From Balneolales bacterium (GTDB lineage: Bacteria > Bacteroidota > Rhodothermia > Balneolales > Cyclonatronaceae): a stretch of DNA of 43,382 nt. Made by a program: the position numbers and the translations under genes. Within the stretch, counting starts at the first letter, position 1. Every line of letters starts with the position of its first letter. Positions 34,285-43,262 of this stretch are shown piece after piece. A model generated the notes under the pieces. It ran no database searches. It worked only from the letters and a program-made list of their open reading frames with translations, and was not told the DNA's origin. The stretch lies in the NCBI GenBank assembly GCA_020832405.1, contig JAFIET010000022.1, forward strand, positions 1 to 43,382, in the 5' to 3' direction.

Positions 34285-35613
34285 CTAATATCCCGTCCGG
34301 TAAATAAATCCGAGTCGTTTTTGGAGGTCCCTCATTTTTTTGAAGGCTTCTTTCAGGAAGGCCTGCATTTCAGGGCTGTATTCTTCGGGAATAATGAAAT
34401 TATCCGCGCTACGGTTTCGGTCTATGATTCTATGGATGTGATGTTCGAGGCGGACCTTCATGAGTCCGCTGTAGTGCCTGATCAGCAAACCTGCATCTTC
34501 GGCTGAGAGGTATTCCGTTCCGGCAATGAGTCGAAGCCGGCGGATGGTGTTGGTTTCCGATACCTGATTCCTCAGGGCGAAAATGCGGGCATAATTTACA
34601 GCCGGCAGCATGGCCTTCTTCATATCAAGTCCGACCCCGGAGGGGTACTTGAATCCTCCGAAAAACCCCAGCGGAATGGCATTTCCGATGGTGTTCTGCG
34701 CCAGCTGATAAAAGAACACATCCGAGCGCTTTTTGAGGATGGTATTGAGATGCTCACGCAGCGCCAGGGCAATGCCGGCATCACCGTAGGCATAGCGAAA
34801 ATCAAAAAAGATGGTGGTGTGCATCACGGCCATGGGATCAGGGGTATTAACCCAGCGTGTGAAATACGCTTTCCAGGAAGCAAGGCTGCGGCACCATTTC
34901 GGGTTTCGCGCCATGATTTCGCCCCGGCAGTAGTCGAAGCCAAAGGCATCGAGCATGCGGTTTACTTTGTCGCCCAGCTTCAGGAAATACGGCTGATGCA
35001 CTTCCTCATCACCCTCAAAAACAATGGCGTTATCCTGATCGGTTTTGAGGGTCTGCTCGTTGCGGCCTTCCGAACCCATCACCATAAACATAAACGGGCA
35101 GGGCGGTTCGCTGTCCATTTCCTGTATGGCACGGTGTATGGCAATGTGATGCAGGGTTTCGGCCATATCGCTCACCATGTTGAGCAGCAGCAAGGGTGAA
35201 GCCCCGCAACCCAGGGCCTCCCGAAGGATGAACGCAAGCCTGTTGCGGGAAGAAGCCAGCTCCTCGTTATCCCGGCAATTGCCGATAAGGTGAAGCAGCA
35301 AAGGCGTGAGGCCGAGCACATCGCTTACGCCAACACGCCACTGCCGCCCGGCCGAAGCGCTGCTGAGCTGAATATGGGCGCCTTTGGCGTTGTTGAGTGC
35401 GACAAGCATCTCGTCAACAGAAGCGCTCAGCGGCAGCACCTTATCTGATTTGCTGCCTTGGCCTTCGGTAACCGGCCGCCTGCCCCATTCAAGTTTTGAG
35501 AGCTGCTGCTGTACCAGCGTGTACCCTGCCGTTGATTCTGACACCCATTCGCGGGTAATCAGTTCTGTGCCGGTTTGCGAAGGCGTAAGATAGCTTTGTT
35601 GTGGAGCTGACAT
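34285..35613 (-). CDS. DUF294 nucleotidyltransferase-like protein
   Basis: 442 residues, no signal peptide. The nucleotidyltransferase core (DUF294, Pol-beta fold) is at about 145-285 with VMGSEGRNEQTLKTDQDNA: G180-S181 and the metal-binding pair Asp192 and Asp194. The C-terminal DUF294_C-like helical domain (about 290-440) includes MKKAMLPAVNYARIFALRNQVSETNTIRRLRLIAG. The N-terminal ~140 residues resemble a degenerate CBS-like region (VDEMLVALNNAKGAHIQL). The family resembles GlnD-type uridylyltransferases and is often found beside acetate/carboxylate uptake genes, but its substrate protein is not known. Here it is downstream of acs, 184 bp away behind a terminator, in the same orientation. 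Confidence 0.88.
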   Translation of the reverse strand: MSAPQQSYLTPSQTGTELITREWVSESTAGYTLVQQQLSKLEWGRRPVTEGQGSKSDKVLPLSASVDEMLVALNNAKGAHIQLSSASAGRQWRVGVSDVLGLTPLLLHLIGNCRDNEELASSRNRLAFILREALGCGASPLLLLNMVSDMAETLHHIAIHRAIQEMDSEPPCPFMFMVMGSEGRNEQTLKTDQDNAIVFEGDEEVHQPYFLKLGDKVNRMLDAFGFDYCRGEIMARNPKWCRSLASWKAYFTRWVNTPDPMAVMHTTIFFDFRYAYGDAGIALALREHLNTILKKRSDVFFYQLAQNTIGNAIPLGFFGGFKYPSGVGLDMKKAMLPAVNYARIFALRNQVSETNTIRRLRLIAGTEYLSAEDAGLLIRHYSGLMKVRLEHHIHRIIDRNRSADNFIIPEEYSPEMQAFLKEAFKKMRDLQKRLGFIYRTGY

Positions 35614-35745
35614 AAACCCGTTTGTTTTAGCGAAGGATACGGCTGATTCTCGTACTCAGGCAGGATTACAGAAGATGATACATCACAAAATACAGCATTT
35701 TGGCCGGATTAGCTGTAGCAGTGGTGAATCATTTGCCGCAATAAA

Positions 35746-35777
35746 AAAGCCTCCGGCGCCGAAGCACCGAAGGCTTT
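35746..35777 (-). terminator. Terminator of acs
   Basis: On the minus strand aaagccttcgg pairs with ccggaggcttt around a loop, followed by TTTTTATT. It lies 20 bp after the acs stop. Confidence 0.8.
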
Positions 35778-35797
35778 CCGTTACAGCTCTGCGCGGT

Positions 35798-37714
35798 TTA
35801 TTCTTCCAGGGTTGAAAGGTCGCCCTCATCAACACCCATGGCGCGGGCCTTGAGCACGCGACGCATAATTTTACCGCTTCTTGTTTTCGGCAGCGATTCG
35901 AGGAAGTGCACTTCCTCCGGCTTGGCAATCGGACCAATCTCGGAGCTTACGTGCGCCTTGATTTCGTTAGCCAGTTTCTGATCACCGGTCATACCGGCTT
36001 TCAGGATACAGTACACGTGAATGCAGTTCCCCTTGAGCTCATGCGGCAGAGCAATAGCAGCAGCTTCGGCTACAGCCGGGAAGCTTACCAACGCGCTCTC
36101 CACCTCAGCGGTACCGAGGCGGTACCCGCTCACTTTGATAACGTCATCAATCCGGCCGATAACCCAGATGTAGCCGTCTTCGTCGATACGGGCAGAGTCA
36201 CCGGCTTTGTACCAGCCTTTGGCTTCATACTCTTTCCAGTAGGTATCGGCATAACGCTCCGGATCGTTGAGGATGGTTCTCGCCATACCGGGCGTCGGGC
36301 GCTTGATAACGAGCTTGCCTTCCTCACCGGGAGCAACCTCTTCCCCGTTTTCATCCACAATTGCAACCTGAACGCCAAAGAAAGGCTTGGTTGCGGAGCC
36401 GGGTTTCAGCGGGGTTACGGGCAGCGGGGTGATCATAAAGCCGCCGGTTTCGGTCTGCCACCAGGTATCCATAATCGGGCACCTGTCGCCCCCGATATGC
36501 TTGTGATACCAGCGCCAGGCCTCGGGATTAATCGGCTCGCCAACGGAGCCCAGCAGGCGCAGGCTGCTCAGGTCGTGCCGCTTCGGCCACTGATCGCCGA
36601 AACGCATCAGGCCGCGCACCGCAGTAGGAGAGGTGTACAGAATGGTAACCCCGTACTTTTCAATCATGTGCCACCAGCGGTTCGGGTACGGATGGTTTGG
36701 GGCGCCTTCGTACATAATAATGGTGGAGCCATTAATCAGCGGGCTGTAAACCAGGTAGCTGTGTCCGGTAATCCAGCCCGGATCGGCAGCACACCACCAG
36801 CGGTCTTCATCCTTAATATCAAACACATAGCGGTGTGTGGTTGAGGTGTACACCTGATAGCCGCCGTGTGTGTGCACCAGACCCTTGGGCTTGCCGGTTG
36901 TACCGGAAGTGAAAAGGATGAAGAGCATGTCTTCGGCATCCACCTGCTCGGTTTCGCACTTGGTGCTTGCAATAGGCAGCGACATCAGGTCGTGGAACCA
37001 AAAATCGCGGTCGTTTTCCATGCGGACTTCATGCCCGGTGCGCTTCACCGTAATGCACACCTCGATGGTCGGAGAGCGATCCATGGCTTCGTTAGCGATG
37101 GATTTGAGGTCGGTTATTTTGCCCCGGCGAAAGCCGCCGTCGGCAGTTACGAGTACACGGGAATTGGCACTCGCGATACGGTCGGCAAGCGCTTCCACAC
37201 TAAAGCCGCCGTAAACAACGCTGTGGGCAGCGCCTATCTTCACGCAGGCAAGCATGGTGATGGCAAGCTCGGGGATTTGCGGCATGTAGATGGTAACAAT
37301 ATCGCCCTTACGCACGCCCATGCTTTTGAGCACGTTGGCTGTTTTGCTCACTTCACGGTTCAGGGCGTGGTACGACATCACCTTCACATCACCCGGCTCA
37401 CCTTCCCAGATCATGGCAACCTTGTTGCGTCGCCAGGTTTTCAGGTGCCGGTCGATGGCATTTTGGATAATGTTGGTTTTGGCACCTACAAACCACTTGT
37501 AGAAGGGTGCCTGGGAGTCATCAAAAACTTTGTCCCATTTTTTGTACCACTCAAGCTTGTCCGCCTCTTCCGCCCAAAATCCTTCAGGGTCTTCGATAGA
37601 GCGTTTATAAACAGCATCATAATCTTTGATGTGCGCATTGGCTACAATTTCATCGGAGGGATAATAAAATTCTCCGTTCTTGTTTACAGTTTCGTCAGTT
37701 GCTGAATTAGACAT
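35798..37714 (-). CDS. acs: Acetyl-CoA synthetase
   Basis: 638 residues, normal for the AMP-forming enzyme that makes acetyl-CoA from acetate, ATP and CoA. Motifs: VVYGGFSVEALADRI; the P-loop-like FTSGTTGKPKGL; VGEPINPEAW; DTWWQTETGGFMITPLP; GDSARIDEDGYIWVIGRIDDVIKVSGYRLGTAEVESAL; and the C-terminal KTRSGKIMRRVLKA, whose lysine is the usual acetylation site. In SGYRLG the common His is Tyr, a mild change. It lies with the acetate symporter, its DUF4212 subunit and a porin-like gene, so acetate assimilation is the likely role. The gene has its own terminator and sits about 200 bp after the symporter. Confidence 0.96.
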   Translation of the reverse strand: MSNSATDETVNKNGEFYYPSDEIVANAHIKDYDAVYKRSIEDPEGFWAEEADKLEWYKKWDKVFDDSQAPFYKWFVGAKTNIIQNAIDRHLKTWRRNKVAMIWEGEPGDVKVMSYHALNREVSKTANVLKSMGVRKGDIVTIYMPQIPELAITMLACVKIGAAHSVVYGGFSVEALADRIASANSRVLVTADGGFRRGKITDLKSIANEAMDRSPTIEVCITVKRTGHEVRMENDRDFWFHDLMSLPIASTKCETEQVDAEDMLFILFTSGTTGKPKGLVHTHGGYQVYTSTTHRYVFDIKDEDRWWCAADPGWITGHSYLVYSPLINGSTIIMYEGAPNHPYPNRWWHMIEKYGVTILYTSPTAVRGLMRFGDQWPKRHDLSSLRLLGSVGEPINPEAWRWYHKHIGGDRCPIMDTWWQTETGGFMITPLPVTPLKPGSATKPFFGVQVAIVDENGEEVAPGEEGKLVIKRPTPGMARTILNDPERYADTYWKEYEAKGWYKAGDSARIDEDGYIWVIGRIDDVIKVSGYRLGTAEVESALVSFPAVAEAAAIALPHELKGNCIHVYCILKAGMTGDQKLANEIKAHVSSEIGPIAKPEEVHFLESLPKTRSGKIMRRVLKARAMGVDEGDLSTLEE

Positions 37715-37857
37715 ACGTTAAGCTGATCTTGTTCGTGAATGTTAGCTTGGCGGATGCTGACACCCGGTCTGCATCGCGGTGAAAAAATAATGTTGAAGGA
37801 AAAGCGCAGCTGTTTAAGCCGCAGTTTGAATAACAAAAATCTTTTACAGATAAAAAT

Positions 37858-37896
37858 CAAGCATGAACCGGATATCCTGCATCCGGTTCATGCTTG
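37858..37896 (-). terminator. Terminator of the symporter operon
   Basis: A perfect 16-bp stem, caagcatgaaccggat with atccggttcatgcttg, loop 7 bases. On the minus strand ATTTTTATC follows. Confidence 0.9.
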
Positions 37897-37910
37897 TTGC
37901 GTTTCAGTTT

Positions 37911-39605
37911 TTACTTGCTTTCATCATCGGTGAGTTCACGCGGGATGCGGATGTTCTCAACCAGATTCTGAATCTCAATCGGCGGCGGCGCCGTGAATTT
38001 GGACACCGCAAGGGCGACCGCAAAGTTCACCAGCATACCTACGGTTCCGAAGCCCTGAGGCGAAATACCAAACCACCAGTGGTCGATATTGTTCAGGTCG
38101 GTACGGATGAAAGTGAAGTACACGATGTAGGCGGTTGTGATTAAGAGTCCGGCAACCATACCTGCAATGGCCCCTTCCTTATTCATGCGCTTGTAGAAAA
38201 TACCGAGCATGATGGCCGGGAAGAAGGAGGCCGCCGCAAGCCCGAAGGCAAAGGCCACCGTTTGGGCCACAAACCCGGGCGGATTAATACCGAAGTAACC
38301 GGCAATAACTACCGCCAGACCAGCGGAAATCCGAGCAATCATCAGCTCTTTCTTATCGCTCATACTTGGTGAAAGGGTTCGTTTCACAAGGTCATGGGCA
38401 ACGGAAGTCGAGATTACGAGCAGAAGCCCCGCAGCCGTGGAGAGCGCAGCCGCCACACCTCCGGCAGCAACCAGACCGATTACCCAAGCGGGCAGGCCTG
38501 CAATTTCAGGGTTGGCAAGTACGATGATATCGCGGTCGATATTTAGCTCATTAATGGTGTTATCGGCCCGGTACTGAATGATGCCGTCCTCATTTTTATC
38601 ATCAAAAACAATGAGGCCGGTGTTTTCCCAGGTCTTAAACCAGTCAGGCACCTCTTCATACTTCACATTGTTGATGGTTTCGAAAAGGTTCACGCGTGCA
38701 AAGGCTGCAATGGCAGGAGCCGTAGCGTACAGAAGCACGATAAAAATAAGGGCATAAAGCGCTGATTTACGGGCATCACGTACCTTAGGTACGGTGAAGA
38801 AACGCACAATTACGTGCGGAAGACCCGCGGTGCCCACCATGAGCGCGAAGGTGATGAAGAAGACATCCAGTTTGGCCAGAGCTCCTGACGTGTACGCGTC
38901 AAACCCGAATTCGGTGCTTAGGCCGTCGAGGCGTTCAAGGATAGACTGATCACTGCCGAGCATGGTTGAGCCAAAGCCAACCTGAGGAATCACGTTTCCG
39001 GTAAGAAGCAGTGAGATGAAAATAGCGGGTACGAGATAGGCAAAAATAAGCACACAGTACTGCGCAACCTGTGTGTAGGTAATGCCTTTCATACCGCCGA
39101 ATACCGCGTAGAAGAACACGATAACCATCCCGATTACCACACCGATCTCAATTTCCACATTCAGGAAGCGGGAGAATACAATACCTACCCCGCGCATCTG
39201 ACCTGCCACATATACGAAGGAAATAAACACGGCACACACAACCGCCACAAGACGGGCAGTTGAGGAATAGTAACGGTCGCCCACGAAATCAGGCACCGTA
39301 AACTTACCGAATTTACGCAGATAAGGTGCGAGCAGAAGCGCCAGCAGCACGTAGCCGCCGGTCCAGCCCATCAGGTAAACCGAACCGTCGCGCCCCATGA
39401 AGGCGATCAGGCCGGCCATCGAGATAAAGGAGGCAGCCGACATCCAGTCAGCGGCGGTTGCCATACCGTTTGCCAGCGGAGGCACAGAGCCGCCCGCCAC
39501 ATAAAATTCACTTGTATTGCCGGCACGCGACCAAACCGCAATACCGATATAAAGCGCAAAACTTGCTCCGACGATTATTAACGTCCAAAAAAGGATAGGA
39601 TCCAT
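37911..39605 (-). CDS. Cation/acetate symporter (sodium:solute symporter, VC_2705-type)
   Basis: 564 residues with about 13 membrane helices. Family motifs: FYVAGGSVPPLANGMATAADWMSAASF, VPDFVGDRYYS, and the helix GGVAAALSTAAGLLLVISTSVAHDLVKR. A hydrophilic insertion at about 312-362 includes DDKNEDGIIQY, a DxNxDG loop like an EF-hand, between helices. The group moves acetate or other short carboxylates with Na+ or H+. It follows the DUF4212 gene by 26 bp, the normal partner for this subfamily. Substrate choice of acetate is inferred mainly from adjacent acs. Confidence 0.92.
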   Translation of the reverse strand: MDPILFWTLIIVGASFALYIGIAVWSRAGNTSEFYVAGGSVPPLANGMATAADWMSAASFISMAGLIAFMGRDGSVYLMGWTGGYVLLALLLAPYLRKFGKFTVPDFVGDRYYSSTARLVAVVCAVFISFVYVAGQMRGVGIVFSRFLNVEIEIGVVIGMVIVFFYAVFGGMKGITYTQVAQYCVLIFAYLVPAIFISLLLTGNVIPQVGFGSTMLGSDQSILERLDGLSTEFGFDAYTSGALAKLDVFFITFALMVGTAGLPHVIVRFFTVPKVRDARKSALYALIFIVLLYATAPAIAAFARVNLFETINNVKYEEVPDWFKTWENTGLIVFDDKNEDGIIQYRADNTINELNIDRDIIVLANPEIAGLPAWVIGLVAAGGVAAALSTAAGLLLVISTSVAHDLVKRTLSPSMSDKKELMIARISAGLAVVIAGYFGINPPGFVAQTVAFAFGLAAASFFPAIMLGIFYKRMNKEGAIAGMVAGLLITTAYIVYFTFIRTDLNNIDHWWFGISPQGFGTVGMLVNFAVALAVSKFTAPPPIEIQNLVENIRIPRELTDDESK

Positions 39606-39631
39606 TTGATTAGTTTCTCTGTTGGTTTAGG

Positions 39632-39895
39632 TTAGTCTTGTTCATCAAAGCCGAACTCTTTATCGAGCTTGTTCATCAGCACCATATATGCAGCAATTAC
39701 AATGACGAAGATGTACATAGAGCCCTGCTGAGCAAACCAAAAACCGAGCGGAAAACCACCCAGCGTAAAATTATCCAGGTAATCCACAAACAGAATACCT
39801 GCTCCGAACGATGCCATAAACCAGATGAAAAGCAGCCCGCCTACATAGGTGAGGTTTTTCTTCCAGTACGCTTTGGCCATTTCTTTATGTTCCAT
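39632..39895 (-). CDS. DUF4212 symporter small subunit
   Basis: 87 residues from the ATG at 39895 (MEHKEMAKAYWKKNLTYVGG). Two membrane helices at about 15-35 (VGGLLFIWFMASFGAGILF) and 52-73. The order YWKKNLTYVGGLLFIWF and FWFAQQGSMYIFVIVIAAYM is the family signature. Members accompany VC_2705-type symporters and are thought to be their small subunit. It lies directly upstream of the symporter in one transcript. Confidence 0.92.
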   Translation of the reverse strand: MEHKEMAKAYWKKNLTYVGGLLFIWFMASFGAGILFVDYLDNFTLGGFPLGFWFAQQGSMYIFVIVIAAYMVLMNKLDKEFGFDEQD

Positions 39896-40039
39896 AGTGC
39901 GCAATTGAGTTAGTTGGTTAGGTTGAGTCGTGTTGCGTTTATTGATACAAAGGCAGTATCCCCAAAATCTTTATGACCCTGCAGGCCTTCACAAAACTGC
40001 TGTAAAGGCCCACAGCTGTTTACTGCCTTGTTTCTTTCA

Positions 40040-41284
40040 TCAGAAAAACAGGTAAGCTGAAAGCTGAATCCTGAAATTGCCAACGGTTTCGCTGTCCCTG
40101 ATGGTAAGATCGGTGTTGAAGGGTCCGTAAGCGGCAACCGTGTACTCAAACTCGGCAGCGAAACGTACCGGCCCCGACTGCATCTGTGCACGGGGGGAAA
40201 CCCTCCAGACATAGTCGAGCCCGGTATCGGGATAGGCGGCCCCAAACGCCAGGCCCCTGGAACCGGGAACCGGCGCGAGGCCGTCTTCACTTACCCCCAA
40301 ATTCTGTGTATATCCGGCAAATATGCCGAACTCGGTACGGATCCCCTCGCTGTCGCCGCGAAAACCGCTGCTGAGCTCGGTCCAAACGGAAAAAATATCA
40401 GTAGGATAAACCTTATCCTTTCCTCCTGAAACCGCTTCCCGTGCAAGACCGCCAATCATCAGATGGTCGGTCATATTCTGACCCACAAGGCCGTAAACTT
40501 TGAAGGATGGTCCGCCGAAATTAAGCCTCGCGAAGGCAAAGGCAGCCAGGCTGTTTGCGGATTCGGTAAACTTATTTTCGAGCACCACAGTTTTTAAATC
40601 TACCCCGGTGCCGAAGTGATGCCCGCCTGCAGTACCCTGAATACCGGCATGCAGATTCGGGATGCCTGCATTCCGAAGGGGCTGACTCCCGCCGGGTCCG
40701 GCAAAGTCACGCTGCGTAAGGGCCGCAGCTATCAGGCTGATATCCCCCATTTTATAGGTAAGCCGCACCTGCGGATTCCGGGAAAAAGCCTGAAACGGCA
40801 CCCCTGTGTTGAAGTTCACCACTTCCGGAAAACTCTGGGTGATGAACATCGGATGCCAGAACTGACCCACAATCAGCTGTGTATTTTCCCAGTCGAGGCG
40901 TACAAAGGCGTGCCGCATCCGGAAAGTATTGATGTTGGCATCGGTAACGCCGAAAAAAGCACCTTCTATCATCCCGCTGGTGCGTGCACCAAAAGCATCG
41001 GGCCCGCTGATATGACCCGTAACGCGGGTCTGAATACTCACCATGTTAAACTGCCGGTTTTCGTTTAAGTCCTCGCCGTTAATAATGCGTTCGGGCAAAG
41101 GAAAAAGGGCAAACTGCCCTTCACGTGCAGAAACCAGCTCTCTGTTATCAGAGTAGGCATCCGTTTTAACAAAACCCGTAAACCGGATATTCTGCGCCTC
41201 CGCAACCGAATAACCGGCAACTCCGAAAACAAAAGCACCCATAAGGGCACAAAAAACCGCTTTCTTAACTAACTGAAGGTTCAT
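40040..41284 (-). CDS. Porin-like outer-membrane protein
   Basis: 414 residues. Signal peptide to about AEAQ (residue 31); RFTGFVKTDAYSDNRELVSAREGQFALFP opens a mature protein of alternating strands. RHAFVRLDWENTQLIVGQFWHPMF and RNPQVRLTYKMGDISLIAAAL read like trimeric porins or OprD-type barrels, and the C-terminal ILSAYLFF-type ending (QLSAYLFF) is a barrel signal. No named family was recognised with certainty. It precedes the DUF4212/symporter pair by 144 bp in the same direction, so it may admit short carboxylates such as acetate. This role is inference. Confidence 0.75.
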   Translation of the reverse strand: MNLQLVKKAVFCALMGAFVFGVAGYSVAEAQNIRFTGFVKTDAYSDNRELVSAREGQFALFPLPERIINGEDLNENRQFNMVSIQTRVTGHISGPDAFGARTSGMIEGAFFGVTDANINTFRMRHAFVRLDWENTQLIVGQFWHPMFITQSFPEVVNFNTGVPFQAFSRNPQVRLTYKMGDISLIAAALTQRDFAGPGGSQPLRNAGIPNLHAGIQGTAGGHHFGTGVDLKTVVLENKFTESANSLAAFAFARLNFGGPSFKVYGLVGQNMTDHLMIGGLAREAVSGGKDKVYPTDIFSVWTELSSGFRGDSEGIRTEFGIFAGYTQNLGVSEDGLAPVPGSRGLAFGAAYPDTGLDYVWRVSPRAQMQSGPVRFAAEFEYTVAAYGPFNTDLTIRDSETVGNFRIQLSAYLFF

Positions 41285-41426
41285 AAGCTTACTCGCGAAT
41301 CAAGATGTGTGTTAGGTAACTCGTTCTGTTGTTTACAAATATCCCGACAAATCAAAGAGCTGCCTCATCACAGCTCATGCATAGATAAGGAATCAGACAA
41401 AAAAAGACAAGCGAATTTTCGCTATT

Positions 41427-41449
41427 AGCTAAAAAAACTATTTTTAGCT
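41427..41449. promoter_or_regulatory. Palindromic hairpin/operator candidate
   Basis: agctaaaaa and tttttagct with a 5-base spacer, between divergent genes. Could be an operator for the porin/symporter operon. Confidence 0.35.
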
Positions 41450-41490
41450 GTTTACGCTGTTAAGTTTATATCCGCTTGCCATATCAATAT

Positions 41491-41518
41491 TTGTGTTGAA
41501 TCAGACCCTATTTATAGT
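41491..41518 (+). promoter_or_regulatory. Candidate promoter of the DUF4236 gene
   Basis: TTGTGT (41491-41496) and TATAGT (41513-41518), 16 bp apart, lie about 140 bases before the start codon. Confidence 0.3.
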
Positions 41519-41656
41519 ATTTTAAGAAGACGTTTTATGTTCCCTAAAAAGCCTGTGCATATAGGGCGCAGCTGTTGTTAATATTTTCAGGGGTTTAAAC
41601 CTTCGAAATATTACAAGGGTCAAATTAGAATATTCGATTTTAAATTCAAACAGATC

Positions 41657-42901
41657 ATGCCCTTTTTTATCAGAAAAAGTATTTCTAAAGGTCCTGTAAG
41701 GGTTAACTTTTCTAAAGGCGGCATTGGCTTATCAGCCGGAATTACCGGCGCACGCCTCGGATTTAATAAAAACGGCGCCTATGTTGCCGGCGGCAGGCAC
41801 GGCCTGTACTACCGTGAAAAAATTGGAAACAAAACCCGGCAAAGCCGCAGCGGCTCGCGCACAGGCGATCAGGCTTCGGCAGAAGAATTCGTAAATACCG
41901 GACTTACCTACACAGATGAAACAGCGCAAACAGCACAGAAGGGTCAGGCCGGGATGCCTGCTTTCAAATCCCGCGATCCGCTCATTACGGCCGGTTTTTC
42001 CCTCGGATGGATTATTCTGGCAGCGGGTATCTTCACCCCTTCCCTATTAACCGTAGTTGCCGGATGCGCAGTACTGCTCATCACCCGGGTGGCCAAAACG
42101 TCCCGCAAAAAGCAGGCGCAGCTCACGCTAAAACAAACTGCCGAAAGCCTTGAGAACCTCACCGAATCGGATAAGCCGGTACAGCTTCTCGATGCACTTG
42201 CCGGCCCCTCCCTGCCCGAACCCGAACGCACAAAACGCAATCTGCTGCTCGCCGATGCAGCCGTGAGCCTGTTTATGGACGGCAGCACCTCCTTTAACCG
42301 TTTCGATATGGAATCTTACCTGCGCGGGCTTCAGCTCGACGACGACCTCCTCAACCGGATCAAATCTGAGGCGCTCGATGAGCTTATTTCCGACTGCCTT
42401 GCAGATCATCAGCTCACAGCTGAGGAGGAAAAACATCTTTTTAAAATGATTGAAGACCTCGGGATACCCACTGCCGACCAAAAAAGGCAAAAGAAACAAA
42501 TTCAGGACTTTACCCGGGCACGTGATTTTACCGAAAACCTGCGGGAAATCAGCTGTCCCGTGATGCTCACCCGGGGCGAAGCCTGCTATTTCAGCACAGA
42601 AGGCCGGCTGCTCAAGCGCAAACAGCTGGGCCGCTATCAGCGGGAAGGGATCGTTTACAAGCAGATGGGATACGAAACTGACCTGGAAGGTACCATTTAT
42701 GTGACCAACAAAAACATCCACATCACCGACGGCAATACCCGCAGCATCCGCCTCAGCCACATCACAAGTATTACCGAAGATTTGGTTGAAAATGTGATTA
42801 CCCTAAGCCTGAACAACCGGGTGAACCCCGTGTACCTCACTGCCCGCGATACCCTGACCCTGAGCTTTCTGCTGAACCACCTTACCGAAAGTATAGTATA
42901 G
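41657..42901 (+). CDS. DUF4236 domain-containing membrane protein
   Basis: 414 residues. The N-terminal ~55 residues match DUF4236 (MPFFIRKSISKGPVRVNFSK, then GIGLSAGITGARLGFNKNGAYV and GRHGLYYREKI). A hydrophobic pair at about 112-150 (AGFSLGWIILAAGIF, LLTVVAGCAVLLITRV) makes one or two membrane helices. The rest is cytoplasmic and helical, with charged repeats such as EEKHLFKMIEDLGIPTADQKRQKKQ, then a C-terminal beta-rich part (CPVMLTRGEACYFSTEGRL, GTIYVTNKNIHITDG) resembling a small PH-like domain. The function of the family is not known. No Shine-Dalgarno sequence. The stop codon TAG lies inside a pentanucleotide repeat. Confidence 0.8.
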   Translation: MPFFIRKSISKGPVRVNFSKGGIGLSAGITGARLGFNKNGAYVAGGRHGLYYREKIGNKTRQSRSGSRTGDQASAEEFVNTGLTYTDETAQTAQKGQAGMPAFKSRDPLITAGFSLGWIILAAGIFTPSLLTVVAGCAVLLITRVAKTSRKKQAQLTLKQTAESLENLTESDKPVQLLDALAGPSLPEPERTKRNLLLADAAVSLFMDGSTSFNRFDMESYLRGLQLDDDLLNRIKSEALDELISDCLADHQLTAEEEKHLFKMIEDLGIPTADQKRQKKQIQDFTRARDFTENLREISCPVMLTRGEACYFSTEGRLLKRKQLGRYQREGIVYKQMGYETDLEGTIYVTNKNIHITDGNTRSIRLSHITSITEDLVENVITLSLNNRVNPVYLTARDTLTLSFLLNHLTESIV

Positions 42902-42955
42902 CATAGCATAGCATAGCATAGCATAGCATTGCATTGCATAGCATTGCATAGCATT
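42891..42955. repeat. Pentanucleotide microsatellite
   Basis: Two GTATA units are followed by eleven GCATA/GCATT units in tandem. The array contains the stop codon of the DUF4236 gene (42899-42901) and continues downstream. Confidence 0.9.
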
Positions 42956-42989
42956 GCGGCAGCCTGCCCCTGCCCCCCGCCAATTGATA

Positions 42990-43018
42990 TTGATATGAGC
43001 CCTGATTTAACGTATATT
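42990..43018 (+). promoter_or_regulatory. Promoter of tRNA-Val
   Basis: TTGATA (42990-42995) and TATATT (43013-43018) are 17 bp apart, 20 bp before the tRNA 5' end. Confidence 0.7.
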
Positions 43019-43037
43019 TGAGGCCTTCCAAAAAACC

Positions 43038-43111
43038 GGGCGGTTAGCTCAGTTGGTTAGAGCGCCACGTTGACATCGTGGAGGTCGATGGTTCGAACCC
43101 ATTATCGCCCA
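43038..43111 (+). tRNA. tRNA-Val (GAC anticodon)
   Basis: The 74-nt cloverleaf has acceptor stem GGGCGGT/ATCGCCC, D-arm TTAGCTCAGTTGGTTAGAGC, and anticodon stem CCACG/CGTGG around loop TTGACAT (anticodon GAC, valine). The T-arm loop is GTTCGAAC. The CCA end is not encoded: CCC follows the discriminator A. A terminator follows. Confidence 0.95.
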
Positions 43112-43125
43112 CCCCGGATATTTTT

Positions 43126-43164
43126 AAAGCCCATGTAAACATTTAGTTTGCAGGGCTTTTTTTT
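43126..43164 (+). terminator. Terminator of tRNA-Val
   Basis: aaagcccatgtaaac pairs with gtttgcagggcttt (one G.T pair) and is followed by eight T. Confidence 0.85.
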
Positions 43165-43262
43165 GTTTAATCTGTTGATATAACCTTCAACAAACAATCC
43201 GCGGAAATCCGCCCCGATCCGCTCAATCCGCGTGCCATACATCTGGGCAGACCTCACCCCAA

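Larger units (their letters stand above)
41285..41656. other. Divergent intergenic region before DUF4236 gene
   Basis: About 370 AT-rich bases. Contains a perfect 9-bp hairpin agctaaaaa-aacta-tttttagct (41427-41449) and promoter-like pairs (listed separately). No gene seen. Confidence 0.5.

Noticed and set aside
35906-37705. Open frames on the plus strand opposite acs
   Set aside because: Antisense to a complete acetyl-CoA synthetase; no independent evidence.
42697-42954. 85-codon minus-strand frame beginning with Met-Leu-Cys repeats
   Set aside because: The Cys/Met/Ala repeats simply translate the pentanucleotide microsatellite.
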